Below, one piece after another: positions 24,273 through 33,600 of a DNA stretch of 64,000 nucleotides. Position numbers and translations under genes: made by a program. The notes beneath the pieces were generated by a model that made no database searches, was not told the origin of the DNA, and saw nothing but the letters and a program-made list of their open reading frames with translations. The stretch is from Frondihabitans sp. PhB188 (GTDB lineage: Bacteria > Actinomycetota > Actinomycetes > Actinomycetales > Microbacteriaceae), in NCBI RefSeq assembly GCF_003752365.1, contig NZ_RJUO01000004.1:162355-226354 (forward strand), read 5' to 3'. Every line of letters starts with the position of its first letter. Position 1 is the stretch's first letter.

Positions 24273-24725
24273 ATGACCGAGTCGACGCGCGCCGACAGCA
24301 TCCACCACGCGAAGAAGAACCGCTCGCTGTTCGGGCTCCTGAGCGACATCCCCACGCTCGTCACCGACCTCGTCAAGGGCGAGATCGCCCTGCTGAAGGC
24401 CGAGCTCATCGCCAAGGCGAAGGTGTTCGGAATCGGTGCGGGCCTCGTCGTGGGCGCTCTGCTCTTCCTCTTCCTGATGCTGCTGTGCCTCATCGGCGCC
24501 GGCATCGCCGCCCTGTCGCTCGTCATGCCGCTCTGGCTGGCCGCGCTGCTGGTCGCGGCTCTGTTCCTGGTGATCGCGGGCATCCTCGGGTTCCTGGGCT
24601 ACAGGCAGATCAAGAAGGGCCTGCCACCGCTGCCGAAGAAGACGATCGACAGCGTCAAGAGCGACATCAAGGCAGTGAAGGGCGTCGGGCGCATCCCGCG
24701 CTCCGACGTGGGAGGACGTTTCTGA
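24273..24725 (+). CDS. phage holin superfamily III-like (DUF1469) membrane protein
   Basis: A 150-residue protein with two membrane spans (about 50-75 and 80-105) and charged ends. SLFGLLSDIPTLVTDLVKGEIALLKAEL is the typical N-terminal amphipathic stretch of actinobacterial DUF1469 proteins, annotated as holin superfamily III although they are chromosomal and not linked to lysis. The stop overlaps the start of the DUF3618 gene by one base (TGATG); the two are nearly always paired in actinobacteria. Confidence 0.85.
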   Translation: MTESTRADSIHHAKKNRSLFGLLSDIPTLVTDLVKGEIALLKAELIAKAKVFGIGAGLVVGALLFLFLMLLCLIGAGIAALSLVMPLWLAALLVAALFLVIAGILGFLGYRQIKKGLPPLPKKTIDSVKSDIKAVKGVGRIPRSDVGGRF

Positions 24726-24952
24726 TGAGTGGCACCGAAGACATCCAGGCGGCCATCGACCGCACCCGCGCCGACCTGGCCGCGACGCTGAACGAGCTCG
24801 AAGAGAAGCTCAACGTGCCGAAGCAGCTCGGCATCAAGGCCCACCAGGCGAAGGTGTCGTTCTCGAAAGACCCCAAGCCGTTCCTGGCTGCCGCGGCTGC
24901 CGTGGCCGCCGCAGTCGGCGGTCTCACGCTGATCGCCCTGCGTCGTCGCTGA
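24725..24952 (+). CDS. DUF3618 protein
   Basis: A 75-residue protein of the DUF3618 family: DIQAAIDRTRADLAATLNELEEKL is the defining helical motif, followed by a C-terminal membrane anchor (about 55-72) and a basic end (LRRR). It overlaps the DUF1469 gene by one base. Together with the YtxH-like protein it forms a small envelope module placed inside the heme locus. The function is unknown. Confidence 0.85.
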   Translation: MSGTEDIQAAIDRTRADLAATLNELEEKLNVPKQLGIKAHQAKVSFSKDPKPFLAAAAAVAAAVGGLTLIALRRR

Positions 24953-25045
24953 CGCTCTCCCTCGCCCCATCGCGGGCCGCTGAGGGTCTCTCGATCCTGA
25001 GCCAGACGGTTCGCCGTTCCCAGAATGACAAGGGATGATGGACGC

Positions 25046-25804
25046 ATGAATTCCAGCGCCGACGCGCACTCGCAGCACGCACCCTCGCCTGAATCCGACG
25101 CGGCGGCGACCGACGCACCCGTCGAGGTCCTCGGCTACACGCTGTGGGCAGTCCTTCGCCGAGACCCGCTCCGGCCCTACGTGGCCGAGGGCGAGCGCAC
25201 CTCGATCGGCGACGACATCGCCGAGCTCGACGCGACTGTCGCCCGCCTCGCCGAGAACGGCGTCGTCGTCCGGGGCTTCTACGACGTCAGCGCCGTGAAG
25301 GCCGACAGCGACGTGATGATCTGGCTGCACGGCCCGATCCCGGAAGACATCCAGGCCGGCTACCGCGACCTGCTCCGCACGCACCTGCTCAAGAACCTCC
25401 TGCCGACGTGGAACGCGCTCGGCATGCACCGCGAGGCCGAGTTCGCGAAAGACCACAGCCCCGCGTTCATGCGCGGCAAGGAGCCCGAGACCTGGCTCAC
25501 GGTCTACCCGTTCGTCCGCAGCTACGAGTGGTACCTCCTGCCTGACGCCGAGCGCAATCAGATGCTCCGCGATCACGGCATGAAGGGCTCGGCGCACCGC
25601 TCCGTCCTGACCAACACCGTCGCCAGCTTCAGCCTGGGCGACTACGAGTGGATCCTGGCGCTCGAGGCCCCCGAGCTGGTCCAGCTCGTCGACCTCATGC
25701 GCGAGCTCCGCTACACCGAGGCGCGCATGCACGTGCGCGAAGAGGTGCCCTTCTACACGGGTCGGCGCATCCCGACCACCGCGATCCCCGAGGTTCTCTC
25801 TTGA
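25046..25804 (+). CDS. chdC: coproheme decarboxylase (ChdC/HemQ)
   Basis: A 252-residue chlorite dismutase-fold enzyme that decarboxylates coproheme twice, with peroxide, to give heme b in the coproporphyrin pathway. Conserved blocks are WAVLRRDP, RGFYDVSAVKADSDVMIWLHG, YPFVRSYEWYLLP (with the catalytic tyrosine) and LRDHGMKG for the heme-ligating His. About 20 extra acidic/Ala-rich residues precede the fold. The ATG at 25046 follows a GATGAT box by 6 nt. Its stop overlaps the TTG start of the ferrochelatase (TTGA). ChdC decarboxylates the product of that neighbour. Confidence 0.95.
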   Translation: MNSSADAHSQHAPSPESDAAATDAPVEVLGYTLWAVLRRDPLRPYVAEGERTSIGDDIAELDATVARLAENGVVVRGFYDVSAVKADSDVMIWLHGPIPEDIQAGYRDLLRTHLLKNLLPTWNALGMHREAEFAKDHSPAFMRGKEPETWLTVYPFVRSYEWYLLPDAERNQMLRDHGMKGSAHRSVLTNTVASFSLGDYEWILALEAPELVQLVDLMRELRYTEARMHVREEVPFYTGRRIPTTAIPEVLS

Positions 25805-27003
25805 CCAACATCACCAACGGCCAGCTCGTCCCCAACGCCACCGACGCGGCGGCGCAGGGTCCGGAGTGGGTCACGCAGGGCACGGACTACGACGCGATCC
25901 TCCTGGCCGGCTTCGGCGGGCCCGAGGGGCAGGACGACGTGATCCCGTTCCTGCGCAACGTCACCCGCGGCCGCGGGATCCCCGAGGAGCGCCTCGAGGA
26001 GGTCGCGCACCACTACCGCCACTTCGGCGGCATCAGCCCGATCAACCAGCACAACCGCGAGCTCAAGGCCGCACTCGAGGCCGAGCTCGCGCGCCGCGAG
26101 ATCGACCTGCCCGTGCTGTGGGGCAACCGCAACTGGGAGCCCTACATGGCCGACGCCGTCCGCGAGGCGGCCGACCAGGGCTACACGAAGCTGATCGCCA
26201 TCGCGACCAGCGCCTACAGCTCGTACTCGTCGTGCCGGCAGTACCGCGAGGACTTTGCGATGGCCCTCGACGACACCGAGCTGCGCGACCGCGTGCAGAT
26301 CGACAAGGTGCGTCAGTTCTTCGACCACCCCGGCTTCGTGCAGCCGTTCATCGACGGTGTCCGCGACGCGCTCGTGAAGGCTCGCGCCGAGATCGACGGC
26401 ATCGACCTCACGACCGAGGTGCAGGTGCTGTTCTCGACCCACTCGATCCCGTCGACCGACGCCGCCAAGAGCGGTCCCGAGGCGCGCGGCTTCGACGCCG
26501 ACGGCGCCTACGCCGCCCAGCACAGGGCCGTCGCCGAGGTCGTCATGGCCGCAGCGGAGGCCGCTCTCGAGCTCCGCTCGGACGCGACCGTGCCGTGGCA
26601 GCTCGTCTTCCAGTCGCGCTCCGGCCCTCCGTCGATGCCCTGGCTCGAGCCCGACATCAACGACGCGATCCACGCCCTGAAGGGCGGCCCGACCAAGGCC
26701 GTCGTCATCGTGCCGCTCGGCTTCGTCAGCGACCACATGGAGGTCATGTGGGACCTCGACAACGAGGCGCTCGAGTCGTGCGAGGAGGAGGGCTTCTGGG
26801 CCGTCCGCACGCCGACCCCCGGCATCGACCCGAACTACGTCACCGGCCTCGTCGACCTGGTGCTGGAGCGCCGCGACGGCGTCGCCGCGGCCGACCGCCC
26901 GCACCTGACCGACCTCGGGCCCTGGTACGACGTCTGCCGTCCGGGCTGCTGCGAGAACGTCCGCCTCGGCTTCAAGCCGATCGTCGCCGGCCTGGTTCCG
27001 TAG
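25801..27003 (+). CDS. cpfC: coproporphyrin ferrochelatase
   Basis: A 400-residue ferrochelatase (HemH), which inserts ferrous iron into coproporphyrin III. STHSIPSTDA contains the metal-binding histidine, and PYMADAVREAADQG and QSRSGPPSMPWLEPDI are the other family blocks. C145, C379, C383 and C384 match the four cysteines that bind a [2Fe-2S] cluster in actinobacterial enzymes. The start is TTG 25801, overlapping the chdC stop; the first 25 residues precede the conserved DYDAILLAGFGGPEG. It belongs to one long operon with hemC to hemL. Confidence 0.95.
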   Translation: MTNITNGQLVPNATDAAAQGPEWVTQGTDYDAILLAGFGGPEGQDDVIPFLRNVTRGRGIPEERLEEVAHHYRHFGGISPINQHNRELKAALEAELARREIDLPVLWGNRNWEPYMADAVREAADQGYTKLIAIATSAYSSYSSCRQYREDFAMALDDTELRDRVQIDKVRQFFDHPGFVQPFIDGVRDALVKARAEIDGIDLTTEVQVLFSTHSIPSTDAAKSGPEARGFDADGAYAAQHRAVAEVVMAAAEAALELRSDATVPWQLVFQSRSGPPSMPWLEPDINDAIHALKGGPTKAVVIVPLGFVSDHMEVMWDLDNEALESCEEEGFWAVRTPTPGIDPNYVTGLVDLVLERRDGVAAADRPHLTDLGPWYDVCRPGCCENVRLGFKPIVAGLVP

Positions 27004-27010
27004 GGCACCC

Positions 27011-27958
27011 GTGACAGCACTTCGAATCGGAACCCGGGCGTCGACCCTCGCCGTCGCCCAGTCCACTCTCATGCGCGACCGCCTCGCCAAGACGACCGGC
27101 CGCGAGGTCGAGCTCGTCGAGATCACGAGCCACGGCGACACGACGTCCGAGTCCCTCGCCTCCCTCGGCGGCACCGGCGTCTTCGCGACGGCACTGCGCG
27201 ACTCCCTGCTCGCCGGCAAGTGCGACCTCCTGGTCCACTCGCTGAAAGACCTCCCCACCGACCCGTTCCCGGGTCTCACGATCGGCGCGACCCCGGCCCG
27301 CGCCGATGCGCGCGACGCCCTGTGCGCGCGTGACGGGCTCACGCTCGACGCGCTGCCCGAGGGCGCTCGAGTCGGCACCGGCTCGCCCCGCCGGGTCGCC
27401 CAGCTGCTCGCCCGCCGGCCCGACCTCGAGGTCGTCGACATCCGCGGCAACGTCGACACGCGACTCTCGCGCGTCGGCGACGACCTCGACGCCGTCCTCC
27501 TCTCGGCGGCCGGCCTCGGCCGCATCGGCCGGCTCGCCGAGGCGACCGATCTCCTGTCGCTGGGCTTCTGGCCGAGCGCGCCCGGTCAGGGCGCCCTCGC
27601 GATCGAGGTCCGCGACGCCGAGCTCGAGCCCGACCTGCAGAAGGGCCTCCGCGCCCTCGACCACCGCGAGACGCGCCTGACGGTCACGGCCGAGCGCTCG
27701 GTCCTCGCCGGTCTCGAGGCCGGCTGCGCGGCTCCCATCGGTGCGACTGCCGTCATCGACGCCGGGCTGCTCCTCCTGAGCGCGACGGTCTACAAGCCCG
27801 ACGGCTCGCAACGGCTGACCGCGTCCCACGGCGTGACGCTCGAACCGGGCTCGCTCGCGACGCAGCTGATCGAGGTCGACGACGCCGCCGGGCGCACCGT
27901 CGCCGAGCTGCTCGACAACGGCGCGGCCGACCTGGCGCCGCTGGGCTCCGCATCATGA
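27011..27958 (+). CDS. hemC: hydroxymethylbilane synthase (porphobilinogen deaminase)
   Basis: A 315-residue enzyme that joins four porphobilinogens into hydroxymethylbilane. The N-terminal IGTRASTLAVAQS is the family start. VHSLKDLPT carries substrate-binding Lys and Asp, and C239 in LEAGCAAPIGA is the attachment site of the dipyrromethane cofactor. The start is GTG, 7 nt after cpfC. The stop overlaps the hemD ATG (ATGA). Confidence 0.97.
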   Translation: MTALRIGTRASTLAVAQSTLMRDRLAKTTGREVELVEITSHGDTTSESLASLGGTGVFATALRDSLLAGKCDLLVHSLKDLPTDPFPGLTIGATPARADARDALCARDGLTLDALPEGARVGTGSPRRVAQLLARRPDLEVVDIRGNVDTRLSRVGDDLDAVLLSAAGLGRIGRLAEATDLLSLGFWPSAPGQGALAIEVRDAELEPDLQKGLRALDHRETRLTVTAERSVLAGLEAGCAAPIGATAVIDAGLLLLSATVYKPDGSQRLTASHGVTLEPGSLATQLIEVDDAAGRTVAELLDNGAADLAPLGSAS

Positions 27959-28761
27959 GCGAGCGGGGCTCCGCCGAGAAGCCGCTGCGCGGCGTCCGCG
28001 TGCTGGTGCCTCGCGGGGGCAAGTGGGGCGACAACGTCTCTGCGCGGCTGCGCGGCTTCGGGGCGTCCCCGGTGATCGCTCCGCTCATCAACTTCGCACC
28101 GACCGAGAACCGCCACGAGCTGATGGTGGCCCTGCTGCGGCTCGAGGCCGGTGACTACGACTGGCTCGTCGTCACGAGCGCCACGACCGTCGACGTGCTC
28201 ATGGGCAACAGCATCCGCCCGGCGCCGACGACCCGGGTGGCCGCCGTGGGCGAGACGACGGCCGCCGCGCTGAGCCTCGCCGGCATCCGCGTCGACTTCA
28301 TCCCCGAGGGCGACAACTCGGCCCGGGGCCTCGTCAAGGAATGGCCGTCGGCCCACATCAGCGGCCGGGTGCTGGTGCCGCAGTCCGAGATCGCCGAGCC
28401 GACCCTGGTCAAGGGGCTGGCCGAACGCGGACTCGAGCCCGAGTTCGTGGCCGCGTACCGGACGGTCGGAGTTCCTGCGACCCCCGAGGTCAAGGCCGCG
28501 GTCGCCGACGGCAGCATCTCGGTGATCCTCGTCACCTCGGGCAGCGTCGCCCGTCAGATCCACGAGCAGTTCGTCCCGCTGCCCGCCGGCACCCTCGTGG
28601 CCTGCATCGGCCCGCGCACCGCCTTCGACGCCCGCGCCGCCGGACTCCCGGTGCACCTCATCGCCGAGACCCGCTCCGCCGACTCGCTCGTCGAAGCCGT
28701 CGTCGACAACGCCCTGGCCGGCTGGCCGGAGCACCCCGATCCGCACACTGAGAGCAACTGA
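27955..28761 (+). CDS. hemD: uroporphyrinogen-III synthase
   Basis: A 268-residue HemD, which cyclises hydroxymethylbilane with inversion of ring D. Sequence conservation in the family is low; the recognisable parts are LVPRGGKWGDNVSARLRGFG, WLVVTSATTVDVL, VAAVGETTAAALSLAG, LVTSGSVARQ and CIGPRTAFDARAAGL, alternating between two Rossmann-like lobes. It overlaps hemC at the start and hemB at the stop (TGATG), as expected within the operon. No methyltransferase fusion is present. Confidence 0.93.
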   Translation: MSERGSAEKPLRGVRVLVPRGGKWGDNVSARLRGFGASPVIAPLINFAPTENRHELMVALLRLEAGDYDWLVVTSATTVDVLMGNSIRPAPTTRVAAVGETTAAALSLAGIRVDFIPEGDNSARGLVKEWPSAHISGRVLVPQSEIAEPTLVKGLAERGLEPEFVAAYRTVGVPATPEVKAAVADGSISVILVTSGSVARQIHEQFVPLPAGTLVACIGPRTAFDARAAGLPVHLIAETRSADSLVEAVVDNALAGWPEHPDPHTESN

Positions 28762-29774
28762 TGTCGTCCTTCCCCGCCGTTCGCGGCCGCCGCCTCCGCG
28801 CCACCCCGGCGCTCCGTCGCCTGGTCGCCGAGACCCGCCTCCACCCCGCCGATCTGGTGCTGCCCGTGTTCGTCCGGGAGGGCATCTCGGACGAGGCGCC
28901 GATCGCCTCGATGCCGGGCGTCTCGCATCACTCGCTCGAGAGCCTCAAGCCCGCCCTGGCCCGTGCAGCCGAGGCCGGCATCGGCGGCGTCATGCTGTTC
29001 GGGGTGCCGCTCGACGAGAAGAAAGACGGCGCAGGAACGAGCGCCACCGACCCCGAGGGCATCCTCAATGCCGCAACACGGGCTGCTGTCGCCGAGGTCG
29101 GCGACGCGCTCGTCGTGCAGACCGACCTGTGCCTCGACGAGTTCACCGACCACGGCCACTGCGGCGTGCTCGGCGCAGGCGGCGAGGTCGACAACGACGC
29201 CACCCTCGAGCGCTACCGCGACATGGCCGTCGTGCAGGCCGAGGCGGGCTCGCAGCTCATCGCGCCCAGCGGCATGATGGACGGCCAGGTCGCCGCCATC
29301 CGCGACGCCCTCGACTCGCACGGGTTCGCCGACCGCGCGATCCTCGCCTACGCCGCCAAGTACGCCAGCGCCTTCTACGGGCCGTTCCGCGAGGCCGTCC
29401 AGTCGTCGCTCTCGGGCGACCGCCGCACGTACCAGATGGACAACGGCAACCGACGCGAGGGCCTTAGAGAGGTCGGTCTCGACCTCGAGGAGGGCGCCGA
29501 CATCGTCATGGTGAAGCCGGCGATGAGCTACCTCGACGTGCTCGCCGACGTCGCCGCGACGAGCGACGTGCCGGTGTGGGCCTACCAGATCTCGGGGGAG
29601 TACTCGATGATGCAGGCCGCCGCCGCGAACGGCTGGATCGACCTCGACGCCGCCAGCTACGAAAGCGTGCTCGGCATCAAGCGCGCCGGCGCGGACGCGA
29701 TCCTGACCTACTGGGCCGTCGACCTGGCCGAGCGCCTGACCGGCCGCAGCGCTCCCGAGCGGAGCATCCGATGA
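28761..29774 (+). CDS. hemB: delta-aminolevulinic acid dehydratase (porphobilinogen synthase)
   Basis: A 337-residue TIM-barrel enzyme that condenses two 5-aminolevulinates. [19 protein letters not shown] is the metal-site region; here it keeps C, D and C-type ligand positions. [17 protein letters not shown] carries one active-site lysine and [11 protein letters not shown] the Schiff-base lysine. The start overlaps the hemD stop and its stop overlaps the hemL ATG (ATGA), so all four genes hemC-hemD-hemB-hemL are coupled. Confidence 0.97.
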   Translation: MSSFPAVRGRRLRATPALRRLVAETRLHPADLVLPVFVREGISDEAPIASMPGVSHHSLESLKPALARAAEAGIGGVMLFGVPLDEKKDGAGTSATDPEGILNAATRAAVAEVGDALVVQTDLCLDEFTDHGHCGVLGAGGEVDNDATLERYRDMAVVQAEAGSQLIAPSGMMDGQVAAIRDALDSHGFADRAILAYAAKYASAFYGPFREAVQSSLSGDRRTYQMDNGNRREGLREVGLDLEEGADIVMVKPAMSYLDVLADVAATSDVPVWAYQISGEYSMMQAAAANGWIDLDAASYESVLGIKRAGADAILTYWAVDLAERLTGRSAPERSIR

Positions 29775-31108
29775 CCGCCAACGAGCAGGCCTTCGCGCGC
29801 GCTCGCGCGTCCATCCCCGGCGGCGTGAACTCGCCGGTCCGGGCGTACGGCTCGGTCGGGGGCACCCCGCGCTTCCTCGTCAAGGCGCAGGGCGCGTACG
29901 TCACCGACGCCGACGGCCGCGAGTACGTCGACCTCGTCGCGTCGTGGGGGCCCGCCATCCTCGGGCACGCCCACCCCGCCGTGGTCGACGCCGTCCAGTC
30001 GGCGGCGGCCCGCGGCCTCTCCTTCGGCGCATCGACGCCGGGCGAGACCGAGCTGGCCGAGATCGTGCGCGAGCGCGTCAGCGTCGGCGAGCAGCGGCCC
30101 ATCGGCAAGATCCGCATGGTGTCCACCGGCACCGAGGCCACCATGACGGCCATCCGCCTGGCGCGCGGCTACACCGGCCGCGACCTGCTGGTGAAGTTCG
30201 CCGGCCACTACCACGGCCACTCCGACTCGCTGCTGGCCGAGGCCGGCTCCGGCGTCGCCACGCTCGCCCTGCCCGGATCGGCCGGCATCACGGCCGAGAC
30301 AGCGGCGCAGACGCTCGTGCTGCCGTACAACGACCTCGACGCCGTGCGCCGGGCGTTCGACGAGCACTCGGAGCGCATCGCCGCTGTGATCGTCGAGGCC
30401 GCCGCCGCCAACATGGGCGTCCTGGCGCCCGACCGCGGCTTCAACCGGTCGCTCTCGGAGATCACGCGGCGCCACGGCGCGCTGCTGATCGTCGACGAGG
30501 TGCTGACCGGGTTCCGCGTCGGCCGCGCCGGCTGGTGGGGGCTCGAGGCCTCGCGCGTCGTGCCAGACGGAGCCGGCTGGGAGCCCGACCTCATCACGTT
30601 CGGCAAGGTCATCGGCGGAGGCATGCCGCTCGCCGCGCTCGGCGGCCGCGCCGAGATCATGGACTTCCTCGCGCCCCTCGGGCCGGTGTACCAGGCCGGA
30701 ACCCTCAGCGGCAATCCCGTCGCCGTCGCCGCCGGAATCACGACCCTCCGCCTCGCCGAAGCCGACGTGTACCGTGCGATCGACTCGGCCGCCGATGTGG
30801 TCGCCCGCGAGACCTCGGCCGCTCTCTCGCGCGAGGGCGTCGAGCACACCGTGCAGCGCGCCGGCAACCTGTTCTCGTTCGCGTTCACCGCGACCCCGCC
30901 GCGCAACTACGACGACGTGCGGGCTCAGCAGGCATTCCGCTACCCGCCGTTCTTCCACGCGATGCTCGACGCCGGAGTCAACCTGCCCCCGTCGGTGTTC
31001 GAGGCGTGGTTCCTGACGGCTGCGCACGACGATGCGGCGCTCGGGCGGATCGTCGACGCGCTGCCTGCGGCGGCGAGGGCTGCGGCCGCGGCGGTCGAGT
31101 CGCGCTAG
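29771..31108 (+). CDS. hemL: glutamate-1-semialdehyde 2,1-aminomutase
   Basis: A 445-residue PLP enzyme that makes 5-aminolevulinate from the product of Hem[20 protein letters not shown] is the characteristic N terminus. [38 protein letters not shown] and the PLP-lysine segment [14 protein letters not shown] are intact. The start overlaps hemB. It is the last gene of the operon and is followed by palindromic element C before the convergent ABC gene. Confidence 0.97.
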   Translation: MTANEQAFARARASIPGGVNSPVRAYGSVGGTPRFLVKAQGAYVTDADGREYVDLVASWGPAILGHAHPAVVDAVQSAAARGLSFGASTPGETELAEIVRERVSVGEQRPIGKIRMVSTGTEATMTAIRLARGYTGRDLLVKFAGHYHGHSDSLLAEAGSGVATLALPGSAGITAETAAQTLVLPYNDLDAVRRAFDEHSERIAAVIVEAAAANMGVLAPDRGFNRSLSEITRRHGALLIVDEVLTGFRVGRAGWWGLEASRVVPDGAGWEPDLITFGKVIGGGMPLAALGGRAEIMDFLAPLGPVYQAGTLSGNPVAVAAGITTLRLAEADVYRAIDSAADVVARETSAALSREGVEHTVQRAGNLFSFAFTATPPRNYDDVRAQQAFRYPPFFHAMLDAGVNLPPSVFEAWFLTAAHDDAALGRIVDALPAAARAAAAAVESR

Positions 31109-31146
31109 CGGCGGTGGGCGGGTTGCGTCGGGCTGGCGGCGTCGAA

Positions 31147-31205
31147 CCCGCCGATTCGGCTCGGCCCCGCCGGGATTCGCGCGGGGGTGTGCCGATCCGG
31201 CGGGC
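31147..31205. repeat. intergenic palindromic element, copy C
   Basis: It opens with CCCGCCGATTCGGCTCGGCC and closes with GTGTGCCGATCCGGCGGG, with an inner CCCCGCCGGG/CGCGGGGG region. The outer arms pair over about 16 bp and match copies A and B. It lies between the convergent ends of hemL and the ABC ATPase gene, the same setting as the other two copies. Confidence 0.7.
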
Positions 31206-31231
31206 CTAGCCCGCGCGCCGGGACGGCGAGG

Positions 31232-32086
31232 TCACGCGCCGACGGCACCAGCGCGCCGCGCCGCCCACCGCCCAGCCGTCCGGGTGATCTCGAGCGGAAA
31301 GTCGAACGCCGCCGACACCAGCTCGCTCGTCAGGACGTCGTCGGCCGGCCCGCGGGCGGCGATGCGCCCGTCGCGAAGGAGCATGGCGTGCGTGGTCGAC
31401 GCCGGAAGGTCTTCGAGGTGGTGCGTCACGGTGACGCTCGCGATCGACGGGTGGGCCTCGCGCAGGGCGTCCACGGTCTCGAGCAGCTGCTCGCGGGCGG
31501 CGACGTCGAGGCCCGTGGCGGGCTCATCGAGAAGGAGGAGCGCCGGAACGGCGATGAGAGCCCGCGCGATGAGGGCGCGTCCGCGTTCGCCCTGCGAGAG
31601 GGTGCTCCAGCGGGCGTCGAGGCGGCGGGCGAGGCCGACGCCGGTGGCGAGTTCCTGCGCCCGGAGCAGGTCGGCCAGCTCGGCCTCCCACCGCGGGACC
31701 GGGTCGCTCGAACCGGTGAGGCCGGTCAGGACGACCTCGGTCACGGTGTTGTCGCCGAGCATGCGGTGCCTCGGGTCGACGTGGCCGATGTGGGTGCGGA
31801 GCTCGCGGAGCTCGACTCTGCCGAGGCGCCTGCCGAGCACGGTGACCGTGCCCGAGGAGGGATGGCCGAGGGCGCCGCACATCGTCAGCATCGTCGTCTT
31901 GCCGGCGCCGTTCGGGCCGATCAGGGCCCAGTGCTCTCCGGCGCGGACCTCGAGGTCGATGTGCTCGACGAGGTTGCGCCCGGCGCGGGTGACCCGGACG
32001 TCGTCGAGTGCCAGGACGACGGGCGCGGTGTCGGCCGCGACGTCACCCAGGCCAGCGAGCCCGCCGGCGTCGTCGCCGCCACCCAC
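31232..32086 (-). CDS. ABC transporter ATP-binding protein (orphan)
   Basis: A 284-residue ABC ATPase. Walker A is GPNGAGKTT, the signature LSQGERGRA, Walker B LLLLDEPATGLD, with the switch histidine in VTHHLEDLP. About 20 extra Gly/Ala/Asp-rich residues precede the domain. No permease gene is adjacent. It resembles YlmA/ModF-like stand-alone ATPases that may act in translation or serve a distant transporter. The GTG at 32086 was chosen; it begins 8 nt after the GntR stop with no strong ribosome site, so the start is uncertain. It probably belongs to the transcript of the upstream GntR gene. Confidence 0.85.
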   Translation of the reverse strand: MGGGDDAGGLAGLGDVAADTAPVVLALDDVRVTRAGRNLVEHIDLEVRAGEHWALIGPNGAGKTTMLTMCGALGHPSSGTVTVLGRRLGRVELRELRTHIGHVDPRHRMLGDNTVTEVVLTGLTGSSDPVPRWEAELADLLRAQELATGVGLARRLDARWSTLSQGERGRALIARALIAVPALLLLDEPATGLDVAAREQLLETVDALREAHPSIASVTVTHHLEDLPASTTHAMLLRDGRIAARGPADDVLTSELVSAAFDFPLEITRTAGRWAARRAGAVGA

Positions 32087-32094
32087 CGTGCCGC

Positions 32095-32796
32095 TCAGCG
32101 GACCGGCGCGGCCTCGGGGAACACGCCGGCGGCCGAGGCGGCTCCGACGTAGTCGCCCAGGCCGTCGAACGCCGTCTCGAACGCCGCCGCCGCTGCCACG
32201 CCGTCGCGCTTCTCGACACCCGAGCGGAGACGGGCGAGGAGGTCGCCCGAGATGTGGAACTCCACGGAGCGGCTGACGATGCTGAGGAGGAGGGCGGCTC
32301 GGTCTCCGACGGTCTCGAGGAGTCGGAACAGGCTCTTGCTCTGCGCGGCCGTCGCGATGATCTCGATGGCGCGGGCGAAGCTCGGGAGGCTCTCGGCTGC
32401 CAGCTTGCCCTTCGAGTCGCGGCCGACCGACGCGAGGAGGCTCACGACCTCGCGCGCCTCGGCGTCGCTCAGCTTCGGGACGCCGCGCCGGACGACGATC
32501 GCCCAGACGGCGAAGGCGGTCTCGGTGGTGTCGGCGAAGTCGGCCATGGTCGGCGAGATGACGCGCGTGTAGCGGTTCGCCTCGATGTCGACGAGGCCGT
32601 AGTCGGCCAGCTTGGCGATGGCCTCGCGCACCGGCGTGCGAGAGACTCCGAGCCAGCGGACCAGCTCGTCGTCGTTCAGTCGCTCGCCGAGCTCGAGGGT
32701 GCCGTCGCCGATGGCGGCGAGCATCTTGTCGAAGACGACGTCGCGCAGGAGGCGGCGGGGTGCGGGGGCTTCGGTGTTCGGAACGGGAACAGGCAT
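32095..32796 (-). CDS. GntR-family regulator, tandem paralogue 1
   Basis: A 233-residue FCD-type GntR regulator. Residues about 14-80 are the winged helix (LRDVVFDKMLAAIGDGTLEL, RLNDDELVRWLGVSRTPVRE, then VDIEANRYTRV). The remainder is an all-helical ligand domain that ends in an AAFETAFDGLGDYV helix. It is nearly identical in its DNA-binding half to the two genes upstream but differs in the ligand half. The metal-binding Asp/His pattern of classical FCD domains is not obvious. The ABC ATPase follows after 8 nt. Confidence 0.9.
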   Translation of the reverse strand: MPVPVPNTEAPAPRRLLRDVVFDKMLAAIGDGTLELGERLNDDELVRWLGVSRTPVREAIAKLADYGLVDIEANRYTRVISPTMADFADTTETAFAVWAIVVRRGVPKLSDAEAREVVSLLASVGRDSKGKLAAESLPSFARAIEIIATAAQSKSLFRLLETVGDRAALLLSIVSRSVEFHISGDLLARLRSGVEKRDGVAAAAAFETAFDGLGDYVGAASAAGVFPEAAPVR

Positions 32797-32850
32797 GCGT
32801 ATGCGGCTTTCGGGTTCGGGTGCGTATCGGGTGGGCGCCGGAGCGCGGGG

Positions 32851-33540
32851 TCAGGCGGGGTAGATGCCGCTCTCGCGCACGGCGGCGTAGTAGTCGCCGA
32901 AGCGGTCGGGCTGGCCCGAGACGAGGTCGTGGGCCGTACGAGCATCGGAGGCCTCGACGGCGTCGCGGAGTCGGCGGCTCATCTCGATCGAGGCGTCCCA
33001 CGGGAAGTGCCCCTGGGCGGCGGCGCGGCGGATGAGCAGGACGGTCATCGGCGCCGTCACGGAGTACAGGCGCGCCAGCATGGGGCTCTTCGCCGCCTCG
33101 AGCACCGTGACCGTGAATGCGTCGAGGTCGATGACGCTCTCGGCGGAGTGGGCCTCGAATGCCTTCACGCGCGCATCTAGGGCTGCCACGACGGACTTGC
33201 GGCTCGCGGCGTCCAGCTCGCCGACGCCGCGCAGCATGATGAGGGCCCAGACGTCGTAGCAGGCGCGCAGCGTGTCGACGAACTCGGCGAAGGTCGGAGC
33301 GATGACGCGCGTGTAGCGGTTGGCCTCGATGTCGACGAGGCCCTGCTCGGCCAGCTTGGCGATGGCCTCGCGCACCGGCGTGCGGGAGACGCCGAGCCAG
33401 CGGACCAGCTCCTCGTCGTTGAGGCGCTCGCCGAGCTCGAGGGTTCCGTCGAGGATGGCGAAGAACATCTTGTCGTAGACGACGTCGCGCAGCAGGCGGC
33501 GCGGCTCCTGGTTCTCGGGGGTGGGGACGGGGACTGGCAC
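32851..33540 (-). CDS. GntR-family regulator, tandem paralogue 2
   Basis: A 229-residue GntR regulator with the same N-terminal block as its neighbours (RLLRDVVYDKMFFAILDGTL, ERLNDEELVRWLGVSRTPVR, EANRYTRVIAPTFAEF). The start is GTG, with AGGGAG upstream. The ligand half (about 80-229) contains FTVTVLEAAKSPMLARLYSV and ends SGQPDRFGDYYAAVRESGIYPA, the last part resembling the C terminus of paralogue 3 (AVQRSGAIPV). It is separated by 54 nt from paralogue 1. A tandem duplication followed by divergence in ligand choice is the simplest reading. Confidence 0.9.
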   Translation of the reverse strand: MPVPVPTPENQEPRRLLRDVVYDKMFFAILDGTLELGERLNDEELVRWLGVSRTPVREAIAKLAEQGLVDIEANRYTRVIAPTFAEFVDTLRACYDVWALIMLRGVGELDAASRKSVVAALDARVKAFEAHSAESVIDLDAFTVTVLEAAKSPMLARLYSVTAPMTVLLIRRAAAQGHFPWDASIEMSRRLRDAVEASDARTAHDLVSGQPDRFGDYYAAVRESGIYPA

Positions 33541-33600
33541 TGGGACTCCCTGAGGTCGTGCGGATGGGGGGTTGTACTGGCGGGTTGGTGCGAGGCGGGC

